Source of the DNA: Streptomyces parvus
GTDB taxonomy: Bacteria; Actinomycetota; Actinomycetes; Streptomycetales; Streptomycetaceae
NCBI RefSeq assembly: GCF_014648875.1
Contig: NZ_BMRY01000001.1
Location: 124,001-188,000 of the forward strand
Reading direction: 5' to 3'
Length of the DNA stretch: 64,000 nt
The notes beneath the pieces are model-generated. The model was not told where the DNA came from and made no database searches. It saw nothing but the letters and a program-made list of their open reading frames with translations. Shown in pieces: positions 42,201 to 50,128 of the stretch. The position numbers were made by a program, and so were the translations under genes. The number at the start of each line of letters is the position of its first letter. The first letter of the stretch is position 1.

Positions 42201-43179
42201 GATGCTGGCCGAGGCGACCGCCGAGTCGGAGCGGCTGCGCGGCGAGGCGGCGGAGCGGCTGGGCTCCGCGCAGGAGCACGCGGCCCGCGCCCACGAGGAG
42301 GCCGAGCGGCTGCGCGACGAGGCGGAGTCGGCGGCGGAGGAGCTGCGCTCGTCGGCCCGCCAGGAGGCGGACCGGGTGCTGGACGAGGCGCGCGAGGCGG
42401 CGGCCAAGCGCCGGGCGGACGCGGCCGAGCAGGCGGACCAGCTCATCAACAAGGCGCGGGAAGAGGCGCTGCGTACGGCCACCGAGGCCGAGACGCAGTC
42501 CGACACGATGGTCGGTGCGGCCCGCAAGGAGGCCCAGCGGATCACCTCGGAGGCGACCGTCGAGGGCAACACCCTGGTGGAGCGCGCCCGTGCCGACGCG
42601 GACGAGCTGCTGGTCGGCGCCCGGCGTGACGCGACGCAGATCCGGGAGCGGGCCGAGGAGCTGCGGGCCCGGCTGGAGAGCGAGATCGAGGAGCTGCACG
42701 AGCGGGCCCGCCGGGAGACGTCCGAGCAGATGAAGACCGCCGGGGAGCGCGTCGACAACCTCATGAAGGCGGCGACCGAGCAGCGCGACGAGGCCGAGGC
42801 GAAGGCCAAGGAGCTGATGGCGGAGGCCAATTCGGAGGCGAGCAAGGTCCGTATCGCCGCGGTGAAACGGGCCGAGTCGCTGCTGAAGGAGGCCGAGACC
42901 AAGAAGGCCGAGCTGATCCGCGAGGCGGAGAAGCTGCGGGCCGAGGCGAAGGCAGAGGCCGAGGCGACGGTCGACGAGGGCAAACGCGAGCTGGACGTCC
43001 TGGTGCGCAGGCGCGAGGACATCAATGCGGAGATCTCCCGTGTCCAGGACGTGCTGGAAGCGTTGGAAGGTTTCGAGACTCCGGGCGGGGGCGGGAAACC
43101 GGCCGGTGGTTCCGCGGGAGGCGCCAAGGCTCCGGCGGCGGCGGGCACACGGTCGGGGGGCAAGTCGTCCGAGCGGTGA
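39286..43179 (+). CDS. scy: Scy: giant coiled-coil scaffold of the hyphal-tip polarisome
   Basis: 1297 residues from GTG 39286 (VRGYERQESHRAEDDHLSRF), with GGAAGG about 15 nt upstream. A short N-terminal coiled coil (about 20-60, SRFEAEMDRLKTDREKAVQH) and PAYDSADIGYQAEQMLRNAQ lead into about 1100 residues of continuous Ala/Glu/Arg-rich coiled coil. Repeating blocks resemble AEAERIRREA, consistent with the hendecad/51-residue periodicity described for Scy. A Gly/Pro/Ala-rich tail closes the protein (TPGGGGKPAGGSAGGAKAPA). In S. coelicolor Scy (1326 residues) assembles with DivIVA and FilP at the tip and sets polarised growth and branching. It is slightly shorter here, most simply by loss of repeat units. 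filP follows on the same strand. Confidence 0.95.
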   Translation: MRGYERQESHRAEDDHLSRFEAEMDRLKTDREKAVQHAEDLGYQVEVLRAKLHEARRNLATRPAYDSADIGYQAEQMLRNAQVQAEQMRSDAERELREARAQTQRILQEHAEHQARLQAELHTEAVQRRQRLDQELAERRQTVESHVNENVAWAEQLRARTESQARRLLEESRAEAEQALAAARDEAARLAEETRRRTGSEAETARAEAEAILLRARKDAERMLGAASAQAQEATSHAEQLRSSTTAETDQARQQTAELNRTAEQRLAEAETRLRESRLEAEKVLSEAKEAAAKQLAAAESQNEQRTRTAKSEIARLVGEATKSADTLKEEAEQALADARAEAERLVAEATEKAGTAAAEDAAAQLAKAARSAEEVLTKASEDARSTTKAASEEAERIRREAEAEADRLRGEAAEQADELKGAAKDDTKEYRAKTVELQEEARRLRGEAEQLRSEAVAEGERIRGEARREAVQQLEEGARTAEELLTKARSDADEVRAKANGESERIRTEATERAATLRKQAEETLERTRTEADALRAEAEEQAAAVTAAAEAAAAELREETERGVAARQAEAADELARLHTEAEAKLTAAEEALGEARTEAERIRRETNEESERLRAEAAERLRALTEQAETEAERLRDEAAADAAEARAEGENVAVRLRSEAAAEAERLRSEAQEAADRVRAEAAAAAERVGTEAAEALAAAQEEATRRRREAEETLGAARSEAEQERERAREQSEELLASARKRVEEAEAEARRLVEEADARATELVAAAEQTAQQVRDSVTGLHEQAEEEITGLRLAAEHAAERTRSEAQEEADRVRADAHAERERASEDAVRLRREANEESGRLRQEAHEETEAAKALAERTVSEAITESERLRADASEYSQRMRTEGSDALASAEQDASRARAEARQDANRIRSEAAAQADRLIGEATTESERVRNEAAQSSEQLVVEATTEANRRRSESTEKADRMLAEATAESERLRGEAAERLGSAQEHAARAHEEAERLRDEAESAAEELRSSARQEADRVLDEAREAAAKRRADAAEQADQLINKAREEALRTATEAETQSDTMVGAARKEAQRITSEATVEGNTLVERARADADELLVGARRDATQIRERAEELRARLESEIEELHERARRETSEQMKTAGERVDNLMKAATEQRDEAEAKAKELMAEANSEASKVRIAAVKRAESLLKEAETKKAELIREAEKLRAEAKAEAEATVDEGKRELDVLVRRREDINAEISRVQDVLEALEGFETPGGGGKPAGGSAGGAKAPAAAGTRSGGKSSER

Positions 43180-43295
43180 CCGTCCACGGTGCGCCGCGCT
43201 TCGTCATGGACATTCAAGCCTTCGAGTGGCAAGCACTCCGGGGGTCAGCCACTCAAAAGGGGTGTCATTCTCCAGATCAAACCGGCATCTTCACG

Positions 43296-43322
43296 CTGAC
43301 ACGCCGCAATGGCCCCTAGGAT
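43296..43322 (+). promoter_or_regulatory. Candidate filP promoter
   Basis: CTGACA (43296-43301) and TAGGAT (43317-43322) lie 15 bp apart, 41 bp before the filP start. The short spacer weakens the call, but the -10 box is good and the region is A/T-richer than its surroundings. Confidence 0.35.
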
Positions 43323-43362
43323 TCCCTCTATCACCTCACCGGTCTCATTCGACAGGAACCCC

Positions 43363-44301
43363 ATGAGTGACCCTTCCTCCCCCTTCGGCTTCGAGCACGT
43401 GCGCCGTGGCTACGACCGCGGTCAGGTGGACGACCGCATCGCCAAGCTCATCGCGGACCGTGACAGTGCCCTGGCCCGAATCACCTCTCTGGAAAAGCGC
43501 ATCGAGGAACTGCACCTCGAGACGCAGAACGCCCAGGCCCAGGTAAACGACGCCGAGCCGTCGTACGCCGGTCTCGGCGCCCGTGTCGAGAAGATTCTCC
43601 GCCTCGCCGAGGAGGAGGCCAAGGACCTGCGCGAGGAGGCCCGTCGCGCGGCCGAGCAGCACCGCGAGCTCGCCGAGTCGGCCGCCCAGCAGGTGCGCAA
43701 CGACGCCGAGACGTTCGCCGCCGAGCGCAAGGCGAAGGCCGAGGACGAGGGCGTCCGCATCGTCGAGAAGGCCCAGGGCGAGGCGAACACCCTGCGCTCC
43801 GACGCGCAGAAGGACGCCCAGCAGAAGCGTGAGGAGGCCGACGCCCTCTTCGAGGAGACCCGCGCCAAGGCCGCCCAGGCCGCGGCCGACTTCGAGACCA
43901 ACCTGGCCAAGCGCCGCGAGCAGTCGGAGCGCGACCTCGCGTCCCGTCAGGCCAAGGCCGAGAAGCGTCTCGCCGAGATCGAGCACCGCGCCGAGCAGCT
44001 CCGCCTGGAGGCCGAGAAGCTCCGCACGGACGCCGAGCGCCGGGCCCGCCAGACGGTGGAGACCGCCCAGCGTCAGGCCGAGGACATCGTCGCCGACGCC
44101 AACGCCAAGGCCGACCGGATCCGCAGCGAATCGGAGCGCGAGCTGGCTGCGCTCACCAACCGCCGCGACTCGATCAACGCGCAGCTGACCAACGTCCGCG
44201 AGATGCTGGCGACGCTGACCGGTGCCGCCGTGGCCGCCGCCGGCACCCCGGTGGAGGACGAGCCCGCCACCCGCGGTGTCCCGGCCCAGCAGAGCCGCTG
44301 A
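43363..44301 (+). CDS. filP: FilP: filament-forming coiled-coil cytoskeletal protein
   Basis: 312 residues from ATG 43363 (MSDPSSPFGFEHVRRGYDRG) with AGGA upstream. The N-terminal segment FGFEHVRRGYDRGQVDDRIA resembles the DivIVA-like entry motif. The rest is almost unbroken coiled coil (ITSLEKRIEELHLETQNAQA, EAKDLREEARRAAEQHRELA, RLEAEKLRTDAERRARQTVE). FilP forms a cytoskeletal meshwork that gives hyphae rigidity and interacts with DivIVA and Scy. Length is close to the S. coelicolor protein (310). It shares the AEE/EAER repeat style with scy and may derive from a common ancestor. Confidence 0.95.
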   Translation: MSDPSSPFGFEHVRRGYDRGQVDDRIAKLIADRDSALARITSLEKRIEELHLETQNAQAQVNDAEPSYAGLGARVEKILRLAEEEAKDLREEARRAAEQHRELAESAAQQVRNDAETFAAERKAKAEDEGVRIVEKAQGEANTLRSDAQKDAQQKREEADALFEETRAKAAQAAADFETNLAKRREQSERDLASRQAKAEKRLAEIEHRAEQLRLEAEKLRTDAERRARQTVETAQRQAEDIVADANAKADRIRSESERELAALTNRRDSINAQLTNVREMLATLTGAAVAAAGTPVEDEPATRGVPAQQSR

Positions 44302-44372
44302 TCCCCGCAGTACCGCTACCCCCGTGTGCGCCCGGTTCCGCCTTTGTGGTGGCGCCGGGCGCTCTGGCGTTC

Positions 44373-44378
44373 TAGCGT
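44373..44378 (+). promoter_or_regulatory. -10 box of a probable leaderless ABC transcript
   Basis: TAGCGT lies 6 nt before the ATG at 44385, which has no ribosome site. This spacing is typical of Streptomyces leaderless mRNAs. No clear -35 was seen. Confidence 0.4.
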
Positions 44379-44384
44379 GTGCGC

Positions 44385-45380
44385 ATGATCGAGCTCGAGG
44401 GACTCACCAAACGATTCGGCAGCAAGGTCGCCGTCGATCATCTGTCGTTTCAGGTCAGGCCGGGCATCGTGACCGGCTTCCTCGGCCCCAACGGGGCGGG
44501 CAAGTCCACCACGATGCGGATGATGCTCGATCTCGACAACCCCACCAGCGGTACGGTGCGCATCGACGGCAAGCACTACCGCGACCTCCAGGAACCGCTG
44601 AAGTACATCGGGGCGCTCCTCGACGCCAAGGCGATGCACGGCGGCCGCAGCGCGTACAACAACCTGCTGTGCCTGGCGCAGAGCAACCGCATCCCGAGCG
44701 GCCGGGTCGACGAGGTCCTCGACATGGTGGGACTGAGCGCGGTCGCGAAGAAGAAGTCCAAGGGGTTCTCCCTCGGCATGGGCCAGCGGCTCGGTATCGC
44801 CTCCGCGTTGCTGGGCGACCCCGAGATCCTGATGTTCGACGAGCCGGTCAACGGACTGGACCCGGAGGGCATCCACTGGATCCGCAATCTGATGAAGGCG
44901 CTCGCCGCGGAGGGCAGGACGATCTTCGTCTCCTCGCACCTGATGAGCGAAATGGCGCTGACCGCCGACCATTTGATCGTGATCGGCCAGGGCAAGCTGC
45001 TCGCCGACACCTCGATGGCGGACTTCATCCAGGAGAACTCCCGCAGTTACACACGGCTGCGCTCACCGCAGTTCGAACGGCTGCGTGACGTGCTGCACCA
45101 GGAGGGCTTCACCGCCGTCGAGACGGCGGGCGGCGTCCTGGAGATCGACGGCGCCACCACCGAGGAGCTGGGCGAGCTGGCGGCCCGGCACCAGGTGGTG
45201 CTGCACGAGCTGAGCTCCCAGCGGGCCTCGCTGGAGGAGGCGTTCATGCAGATGACCGCCGGCTCGGTGGAGTACCACGCCCATTCGGACCGGGATCCGG
45301 CGGCCGAACCGCCCGCGGTGGGAGCGGGCTGGGGCGAGAACTGCAACAAGCCGGGCAGCAACGACACCGAGGGCAAGTGA
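44385..45380 (+). CDS. ABC transporter ATPase, first tandem system
   Basis: 331 residues from ATG 44385 (MIELEGLTKRFGSKVAVDHL). Walker A GPNGAGKST, Q-loop region LDAKAMHGGRSAYNNLLCLA, signature FSLGMGQRLGIASALLGDPE, Walker B ILMFDEPVNGLDPEG and H-loop FVSSHLMSEMALTADHLIV. The pattern is that of the ABC-2/DRA type exporting drugs or lipids. A C-terminal regulatory region follows (LRDVLHQEGFTAVETAGGVL) with a hydrophilic tail. It is coupled to its permease by a 4-nt overlap and closely related to the ATPase at 46351-47514. Confidence 0.93.
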   Translation: MIELEGLTKRFGSKVAVDHLSFQVRPGIVTGFLGPNGAGKSTTMRMMLDLDNPTSGTVRIDGKHYRDLQEPLKYIGALLDAKAMHGGRSAYNNLLCLAQSNRIPSGRVDEVLDMVGLSAVAKKKSKGFSLGMGQRLGIASALLGDPEILMFDEPVNGLDPEGIHWIRNLMKALAAEGRTIFVSSHLMSEMALTADHLIVIGQGKLLADTSMADFIQENSRSYTRLRSPQFERLRDVLHQEGFTAVETAGGVLEIDGATTEELGELAARHQVVLHELSSQRASLEEAFMQMTAGSVEYHAHSDRDPAAEPPAVGAGWGENCNKPGSNDTEGK

Positions 45381-46165
45381 CGACGATGGCATCGGTACCC
45401 GCGGTTCTCACCTCGGAGTGGACCAAGATCCGGTCGGTCTCCTCGACCACCTGGACCCTCATCTCGGCGTTCGCCGTCACGGTCGTGATGGGCGCGGCAC
45501 TGGCCGCCCTGCTGAACGCCACGTTCGACGACCTCTCCGAGGCCGAGCAGGCGACGTTCGACCCGACCTTCGTCAGCTTCTCCGGGACCGTTCTCGGCCA
45601 GCTCGCGATGGTGGTGTTCGGGGTGCTCGTGGTCGGCACGGAGTACAGCTCCGGCATGATCCGCACCTCGCTGGCGGCGGTGCCCCAGCGCGCGACCTTC
45701 CTCTTCAGCAAGATCGCGGTGGCCGGTGTGCTGGCCCTCGGCGTCGGGCTGCTCACCAGCTTCGTCTCGTTCTTCCTGGGCCAGGCCATGCTCGGCGACC
45801 GGGGCACCGACATCGGCGCGGAGAACGTGCTGCGCGCGGTCATCGGCGGCGGGCTCTACATGGGTCTGATCGCGATCTTCTCCATGGGCGTGGCGGCGAT
45901 GCTGCGCAGTTCCATGCTGTCGCTCGGCATCCTGATGCCGTTCTTCTTCCTGGTCTCGCAGATCCTCGCGGCGGTGCCCGGGGCCAAGAGCGTCGCCCGG
46001 TACTTCCCCGACCAGGCCGGTTCGAAGATCATGCAGGTCGTCCCGGACGCGATGAACACCGATCCCGCCCCGTACGGCCCCTGGGGAGGGCTCGGGATCA
46101 TGGTGCTCTGGGTGCTGGCGGCGGTGCTCGGCGGTTTCCTGGTCCTGAAGAACCGGGACGCGTAG
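45377..46165 (+). CDS. ABC-2-type permease, first tandem system
   Basis: 262 residues from GTG 45377. Opens LTSEWTKIRSVSSTTWTLIS, the common start of this permease type, then six hydrophobic segments: TLISAFAVTVVMGAALAALL, GQLAMVVFGVLVVGTEYSSG, VAGVLALGVGLLTSFVSFFL, IGGGLYMGLIAIFSMGVAAM, LGILMPFFFLVSQILAAVPG and GGLGIMVLWVLAAVLGGFLV. It forms a homodimeric export channel with the upstream ATPase. The last codons (VLKNRDA) lie in the first copy of a 23-bp tandem repeat that continues past the stop codon. Confidence 0.9.
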   Translation: MTTMASVPAVLTSEWTKIRSVSSTTWTLISAFAVTVVMGAALAALLNATFDDLSEAEQATFDPTFVSFSGTVLGQLAMVVFGVLVVGTEYSSGMIRTSLAAVPQRATFLFSKIAVAGVLALGVGLLTSFVSFFLGQAMLGDRGTDIGAENVLRAVIGGGLYMGLIAIFSMGVAAMLRSSMLSLGILMPFFFLVSQILAAVPGAKSVARYFPDQAGSKIMQVVPDAMNTDPAPYGPWGGLGIMVLWVLAAVLGGFLVLKNRDA

Positions 46166-46210
46166 TCCTGAAGCAGCGGGACGCGTAGTCCTGAGGCAGC
46201 GGGACGCGCA
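46142..46210. repeat. Three tandem 23-bp repeats across the end of the permease gene
   Basis: Copies at 46142-46164, 46165-46187 and 46188-46210 start GTCCTGA(A/G)G and end CGGGACGCG(T/C)A. Copies 1 and 2 differ at three central bases, copies 2 and 3 at two. The unit is not a multiple of 3 and each copy carries a stop in a different frame; the first encodes the permease C terminus. Confidence 0.85.
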
Positions 46211-46350
46211 GACCCCGTAACCGCCCGCTCGCACGCTGTGCGCAACTTGGCCGGAACCGACAGCGCCTGGTTATCCTCCTAACTCTTACGGGGGTGTGCG
46301 GCCGGGCGGCCCGGGCCCCGAACGACAGAGTGAGTCGATGGGGCTGGAGC

Positions 46351-47514
46351 ATGATCGAGGCAGTCGGCCTGACCAAGCGCTACGGCGCGAAGACGGCCGT
46401 GGACGACCTTTCCTTCCAGGTGCGGCCGGGGGCCGTCACCGGCTTCCTCGGTCCCAACGGGTCGGGCAAGTCCACGACGATGCGCATGATCCTCGGCCTG
46501 GACCGCCCCACCGCAGGTCATGTCACCATCGGCGGCCACCCCTACCGCAGCCTGCCGAACGCGCCGCGCCAGGTCGGCGCGCTGCTGGACGCCAAGGGCG
46601 TGCACGGCGGCCGCACCGCCCGCAACCACCTGCTGTCCCTGGCCCAGCTGGCCGGGATCCCGGCGGCCCGGGTCGACGAGGTCCTCGGCGTCGTCGGCCT
46701 CCAGGACGTCGCCAAGCGGCGCTCCAGCGGCTTCTCGCTGGGGATGGGGCAGCGGCTCGGGATCGCGGCGGCGCTGCTGGGCGATCCGCAGGTGCTGCTG
46801 TTCGACGAGCCGGTCAACGGTCTCGACCCGGAGGGCATCCACTGGGTCCGCAATCTGATGAAGTCGCTCGCCGCCGAGGGACGCACGGTCTTCGTCTCGT
46901 CCCACCTGATGAGCGAGATGGCCCTCACCGCCGACCATCTGATCGTGATCGGGCGCGGCCGGCTGCTCTCCGACATGAGCGTCACGGACTTCATCTCCGC
47001 CAACTCCGCCGACTTCGCCCGGGTCCGGGTGCCCGAGGACGGCCCCGAGGACCGGCAGAAACTGACGGCCACGCTCATCGAGGCGGGCGGCCAGGTCCTG
47101 TCGGAGCCGGGCGGGGCCCTGCGGGTCACCGGGCTGCCGCTGCCGAGGATCAGCGACCTGGCCCACGGCTGCGACGTACGGCTCTGGGAGCTGTCCCCGC
47201 ACCAGGCGTCGCTGGAGGAGGCCTACATGCGCCTCACGCAGGGTCTGGTGGACTACCGCTCGACGGACGACGCCAAGGCGGGGCTCGTGGAGCCGCCGCC
47301 CCTGGACGCGTACGGCCATCCGGTCGGCGGCCGCGCCGAGGTGCCCGCCGAGCCGGTGGAGGTGCCGCAGGAGGGCTGGTACGCCCCGCCGCCGCCCGGT
47401 CCGCGCCCGGCCCCCGCGCCGCCCGCCCCCTCCCCCGCCGCAGAGCCCTCCCCGGCCGCCGAGCCCTCTTCCGCCGCCCCGGCCGGAGAGCAGACCAGCA
47501 AGGACCTGAGATGA
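46351..47514 (+). CDS. ABC transporter ATPase, second tandem system, with Pro-rich tail
   Basis: 387 residues from ATG 46351 (MIEAVGLTKRYGAKTAVDDL) with GGAG close upstream. Walker A GPNGSGKST, signature FSLGMGQRLGIAAALLGDPQ and Walker B VLLFDEPVNGLDPEG are nearly identical to the first system, so the two arose by tandem duplication. It differs in a C-terminal extension of about 90 residues that is Pro/Ala/Ser-rich (PPPPGPRPAPAPPAPSPAAE, then SPAAEPSSAAPAGE). This extension may mediate contacts or regulation and is absent from the paralogue. It is coupled to its permease by ATGA. Confidence 0.93.
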   Translation: MIEAVGLTKRYGAKTAVDDLSFQVRPGAVTGFLGPNGSGKSTTMRMILGLDRPTAGHVTIGGHPYRSLPNAPRQVGALLDAKGVHGGRTARNHLLSLAQLAGIPAARVDEVLGVVGLQDVAKRRSSGFSLGMGQRLGIAAALLGDPQVLLFDEPVNGLDPEGIHWVRNLMKSLAAEGRTVFVSSHLMSEMALTADHLIVIGRGRLLSDMSVTDFISANSADFARVRVPEDGPEDRQKLTATLIEAGGQVLSEPGGALRVTGLPLPRISDLAHGCDVRLWELSPHQASLEEAYMRLTQGLVDYRSTDDAKAGLVEPPPLDAYGHPVGGRAEVPAEPVEVPQEGWYAPPPPGPRPAPAPPAPSPAAEPSPAAEPSSAAPAGEQTSKDLR

Positions 47515-48362
47515 CGTCCCCGGCCACCCCGCAGGACCGCCGGCAGGCGCCGCAGGCGGGCCTGCTGAGCTTCTACGAGTCGCCGATCCCGATCCGGCCC
47601 GCCACCCTGGGCGATGCGATCGCCTCGGAGTGGACCAAGCTCCGTTCCGTGCGCGCCACGGTCTGGACGCTCGGCGTGATGGTCGCACTGATGCTGACGC
47701 TCGGGGTGGGCACCGCGCTGCTGCTCGCGGCGAACGACACCAACCTGGCGGGCGAGCCCTCGCTGGCCATGGGCTTCTTCGGAGTGCTGCTGGGCTCGAT
47801 CTGCGTGATCACGCTCGGGGTGCTGACCATCGGCTCCGAGTACAGCACCGGCATGATCCGTACGACGCTGACGGCCTGCCCGAGCCGGGTCCGGGTGCTC
47901 GCGGCGAAGGCGATCGTCTTCTTCTCGCTGACCTTCGTCATCACGACGGTGACCGCCACGGTCGTGGCGGTGCTCCAGACTCTGATCCTCGACAGCCCGG
48001 TCGCCCCCTCGGGTGGCGAGTGGGCACGCGCCACGGTCGGCGTCGGGCTCTACCTCGCGGGCCTCGGCCTGCTGTCGCTCGGAGTCGGCGCGATCGTGCG
48101 GCACTCGGCGGGCGCGATCACCATCATGATCGGCGTGGTGCTGCTGCCGCTGGTCCTCGCGCTGTTCATGTTCGCCGAGGATCTGCGGGGCCTTCAGCGC
48201 TTCCTGATCGAGTACTCGATCCCCAACCAGCTCAGCGCGCTCTACGGCACGACGATGACCAACTCCGGCCCGTCCGCCTGGGAACCGCTGCTGGTGATGC
48301 TGGGCCTGGTGGCCGTGGCGCTGGGCGGGGCGGTCGCGCTGCTGAACCGGCGCGACGTCTGA
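47511..48362 (+). CDS. ABC-2-type permease, second tandem system
   Basis: 283 residues from ATG 47511. An N-terminal hydrophilic stretch (TSPATPQDRRQAPQAGLLSF) precedes ASEWTKLRSVRATVWTLGVM and six hydrophobic segments with VITLGVLTIGSEYSTGMIRT, FSLTFVITTVTATVVAVLQT and YLAGLGLLSLGVGAIVRHSA. It shares the SEWTK and EYS-GMIRT motifs with the first permease, confirming duplication. The substrate is unknown. The two systems could form hetero-complexes, since each set is complete and they lie side by side. Confidence 0.9.
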   Translation: MTSPATPQDRRQAPQAGLLSFYESPIPIRPATLGDAIASEWTKLRSVRATVWTLGVMVALMLTLGVGTALLLAANDTNLAGEPSLAMGFFGVLLGSICVITLGVLTIGSEYSTGMIRTTLTACPSRVRVLAAKAIVFFSLTFVITTVTATVVAVLQTLILDSPVAPSGGEWARATVGVGLYLAGLGLLSLGVGAIVRHSAGAITIMIGVVLLPLVLALFMFAEDLRGLQRFLIEYSIPNQLSALYGTTMTNSGPSAWEPLLVMLGLVAVALGGAVALLNRRDV

Positions 48363-48370
48363 GGAGCGCT

Positions 48371-48700
48371 TCAGTAGCGCGGTGCGTTCCGGGACCGCTG
48401 CACCTTCGTGGTGCGGCGGTCCTTCGCGTTCCAGCAGGCCTTGTGCCAGTGCCTGCGGTCGTCGATACCGCCGTACTCCGGCCAGGCCACCAGGTGCGGG
48501 ACCCCGGAGGGGATCTCCTGGTCGCAGCCGGGGCAGCGGTACCGCTTGCCCTGGGCGCTCGCGCCGCTGACCGGGCGCACCGACCACTCCTCACCCTGCC
48601 AGCTCTCGGTGGCCCCTCCCCCGCCGTACCTGCCGGGCGCCGTGCCGGGGCGTTCGTCGGGACTCTCGCCGCCACGGGGGCGGTTGCGGCGCGGGGACAC
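48371..48700 (-). CDS. Small Cys/His-containing protein (putative zinc ribbon)
   Basis: About 109 residues from GTG 48700 (VSPRRNRPRGGESPDERPGT), 7 nt after GAGG; a GTG at 48712 would add four residues. The N-terminal half is Arg/Gly/Pro-rich and likely disordered. The C-terminal half has YRCPGCDQEIPSGVPHLVAW and RRHWHKACWNAKDRRTTKVQ. C-x2-C and H-x-H-x2-C make a four-ligand metal site plausible. Older annotations call relatives ATP/GTP-binding, but I see no P-loop. It is convergent with the ABC operon. Role unknown. Confidence 0.8.
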   Translation of the reverse strand: MSPRRNRPRGGESPDERPGTAPGRYGGGGATESWQGEEWSVRPVSGASAQGKRYRCPGCDQEIPSGVPHLVAWPEYGGIDDRRHWHKACWNAKDRRTTKVQRSRNAPRY

Positions 48701-48913
48701 GGGACACCTCACGGAAACGGATCGGGCTGGGTTCCACCCAGCCTAGGCGGTCTCGTCCGGGGCAGTCGTCGGCCGGCCCGCCGGTCCGGTCCGGCAGTGG
48801 GGTGAGTTAGCGGAAAATCGCAACAACTTCCGCCGGGACCGTGCCTTTGGCACGTGTCAGACGTTGTTGCCGGTGGGGGAGAAACGCGTCGGGCCGCAAG
48901 GAGGCAAGTAGCG

Positions 48914-49984
48914 ATGCGCATCGGAACGTTCGTTCTGGCAGCCCAGTTCCCGGGACAGGGGCCGGGTGAGGCCCTGCACCGGGCCGTCCGGTCCACCGAG
49001 GCCGCGGAGGAGAGCGGGCTCGACTCGGTCTGGCTGGCCGAGCACCACTTCGTGCCGTACGGGGTCTGCCCGTCGGCGACGACGCTGGCCGCGCTGCTGC
49101 TGGGCCGCACCCGCAGAATCCGGGTCGGCACGGCGGTCAGCGTGCTGCCCAACCACCACCCGGTCGCGCTCGCCGAGCAGGCCGCGCTGCTGCATCTGAC
49201 CAGCGGCGGACGCTTCTCGCTCGGGGTGGGCCGGGGCGGTCCGTGGGTGGACCTGGAGGTGTTCGGCGGCGGTCTCGACGCGTACGAGAACGGCTTCCCC
49301 GAGGCGCTGGACCTGGTACTCGCCTGGCTGCGGGAGCCGCGAGTCGCGGGGCGTGGGGAGCGGTTCGGCTTCCGCGAGGTGGCGGTGGTGCCGCGCGCGG
49401 ACGAGCTGCTGGTGGACCAGGCGGACGCGGGGCCGGGGGCTGGGGCCTTGGGGCCGGGTCCCTCGGGGCCCGAGACCGTCGTGGCGTGCACCTCGCCGAA
49501 GAGTGTGCGGCTCGCGGCGGCGCGGGCGCTGCCGATGCTGCTGGGCATGCACTGCGGTGACGAGGAGAAGGCGGAGATGGTCGCCCTGTGGCGTACGGCC
49601 GCGCGGGAGGCCGGGCATCCGCCCGAGGTGGTGGAGGGGGCCGCACATGTGTCCGCCGGGGTGGCCCAGATCGCGGACAGTGCCGGGGACGCCACGGAGC
49701 TGCTGGTGAAGACGATGCCGGGCTGGCTGCGCCAGGGGCTCGACGCCCATGTCACGGTCGACGGCAGGCACCGCGTGATGCGGGACCCGGTCGCGTACAC
49801 GGAACTGCTGTGCGGGCTGCACCCGGTGGGCACGCCGCGGCTGGCCGCGGACCGGCTCGCGGCCACAGCCGAGCGGACCGGGATCACGCGGTTCGCCCTG
49901 CTGGTGGAGGGGTCGGGCGATCTCGCGGCGACCGAGGAGAACGTGCGGCGGCTGGGCGCCGACGTGCTGCCGCTGCTCACCTGA
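48914..49984 (+). CDS. LLM-class flavin-dependent oxidoreductase (luciferase-like monooxygenase)
   Basis: 356 residues from ATG 48914 (MRIGTFVLAAQFPGQGPGEA) with AAGGAGG in front; an upstream in-frame ATG at 48854 gives a poor extension. TIM-barrel motifs of the family: ESGLDSVWLAEHHFVPYGVC, RIRVGTAVSVLPNHHPVALA and GGRFSLGVGRGGPWVDLEVF. A Gly/Pro/Ala-rich loop (ADAGPGAGALGPGPSGPE) replaces part of the usual insertion. It uses reduced FMN or F420; the substrate is unknown. It stands alone, divergent from the zinc-ribbon-like gene. Confidence 0.88.
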   Translation: MRIGTFVLAAQFPGQGPGEALHRAVRSTEAAEESGLDSVWLAEHHFVPYGVCPSATTLAALLLGRTRRIRVGTAVSVLPNHHPVALAEQAALLHLTSGGRFSLGVGRGGPWVDLEVFGGGLDAYENGFPEALDLVLAWLREPRVAGRGERFGFREVAVVPRADELLVDQADAGPGAGALGPGPSGPETVVACTSPKSVRLAAARALPMLLGMHCGDEEKAEMVALWRTAAREAGHPPEVVEGAAHVSAGVAQIADSAGDATELLVKTMPGWLRQGLDAHVTVDGRHRVMRDPVAYTELLCGLHPVGTPRLAADRLAATAERTGITRFALLVEGSGDLAATEENVRRLGADVLPLLT

Positions 49985-50128
49985 CCTGTGTGTACGCCTC
50001 AGTCTGCGCCGGATTCTGCGCCTGTGCATGGACAAGGACCTCGCGTGGGACATGTGGTGCGGTGGTACGGGAGCTGCCGCCCCGGAGCCAGTTGCACCTC
50101 CCGCGGCCCGGGACGGCAGCAGAAGCGT

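Noticed and set aside
39169..42699. Long open frame on the reverse strand across scy, 1176 codons
   Set aside because: It is antisense to the scy coiled coil; the Leu/Gly/Arg-rich composition is the complement of Glu/Ala codons, and the forward frame has clear family similarity.
39500..42900. Repetitive DNA resembling a satellite or CRISPR-like array in scy
   Set aside because: The repetition is explained by periodic coiled-coil coding sequence; there are no constant repeats with unique spacers.
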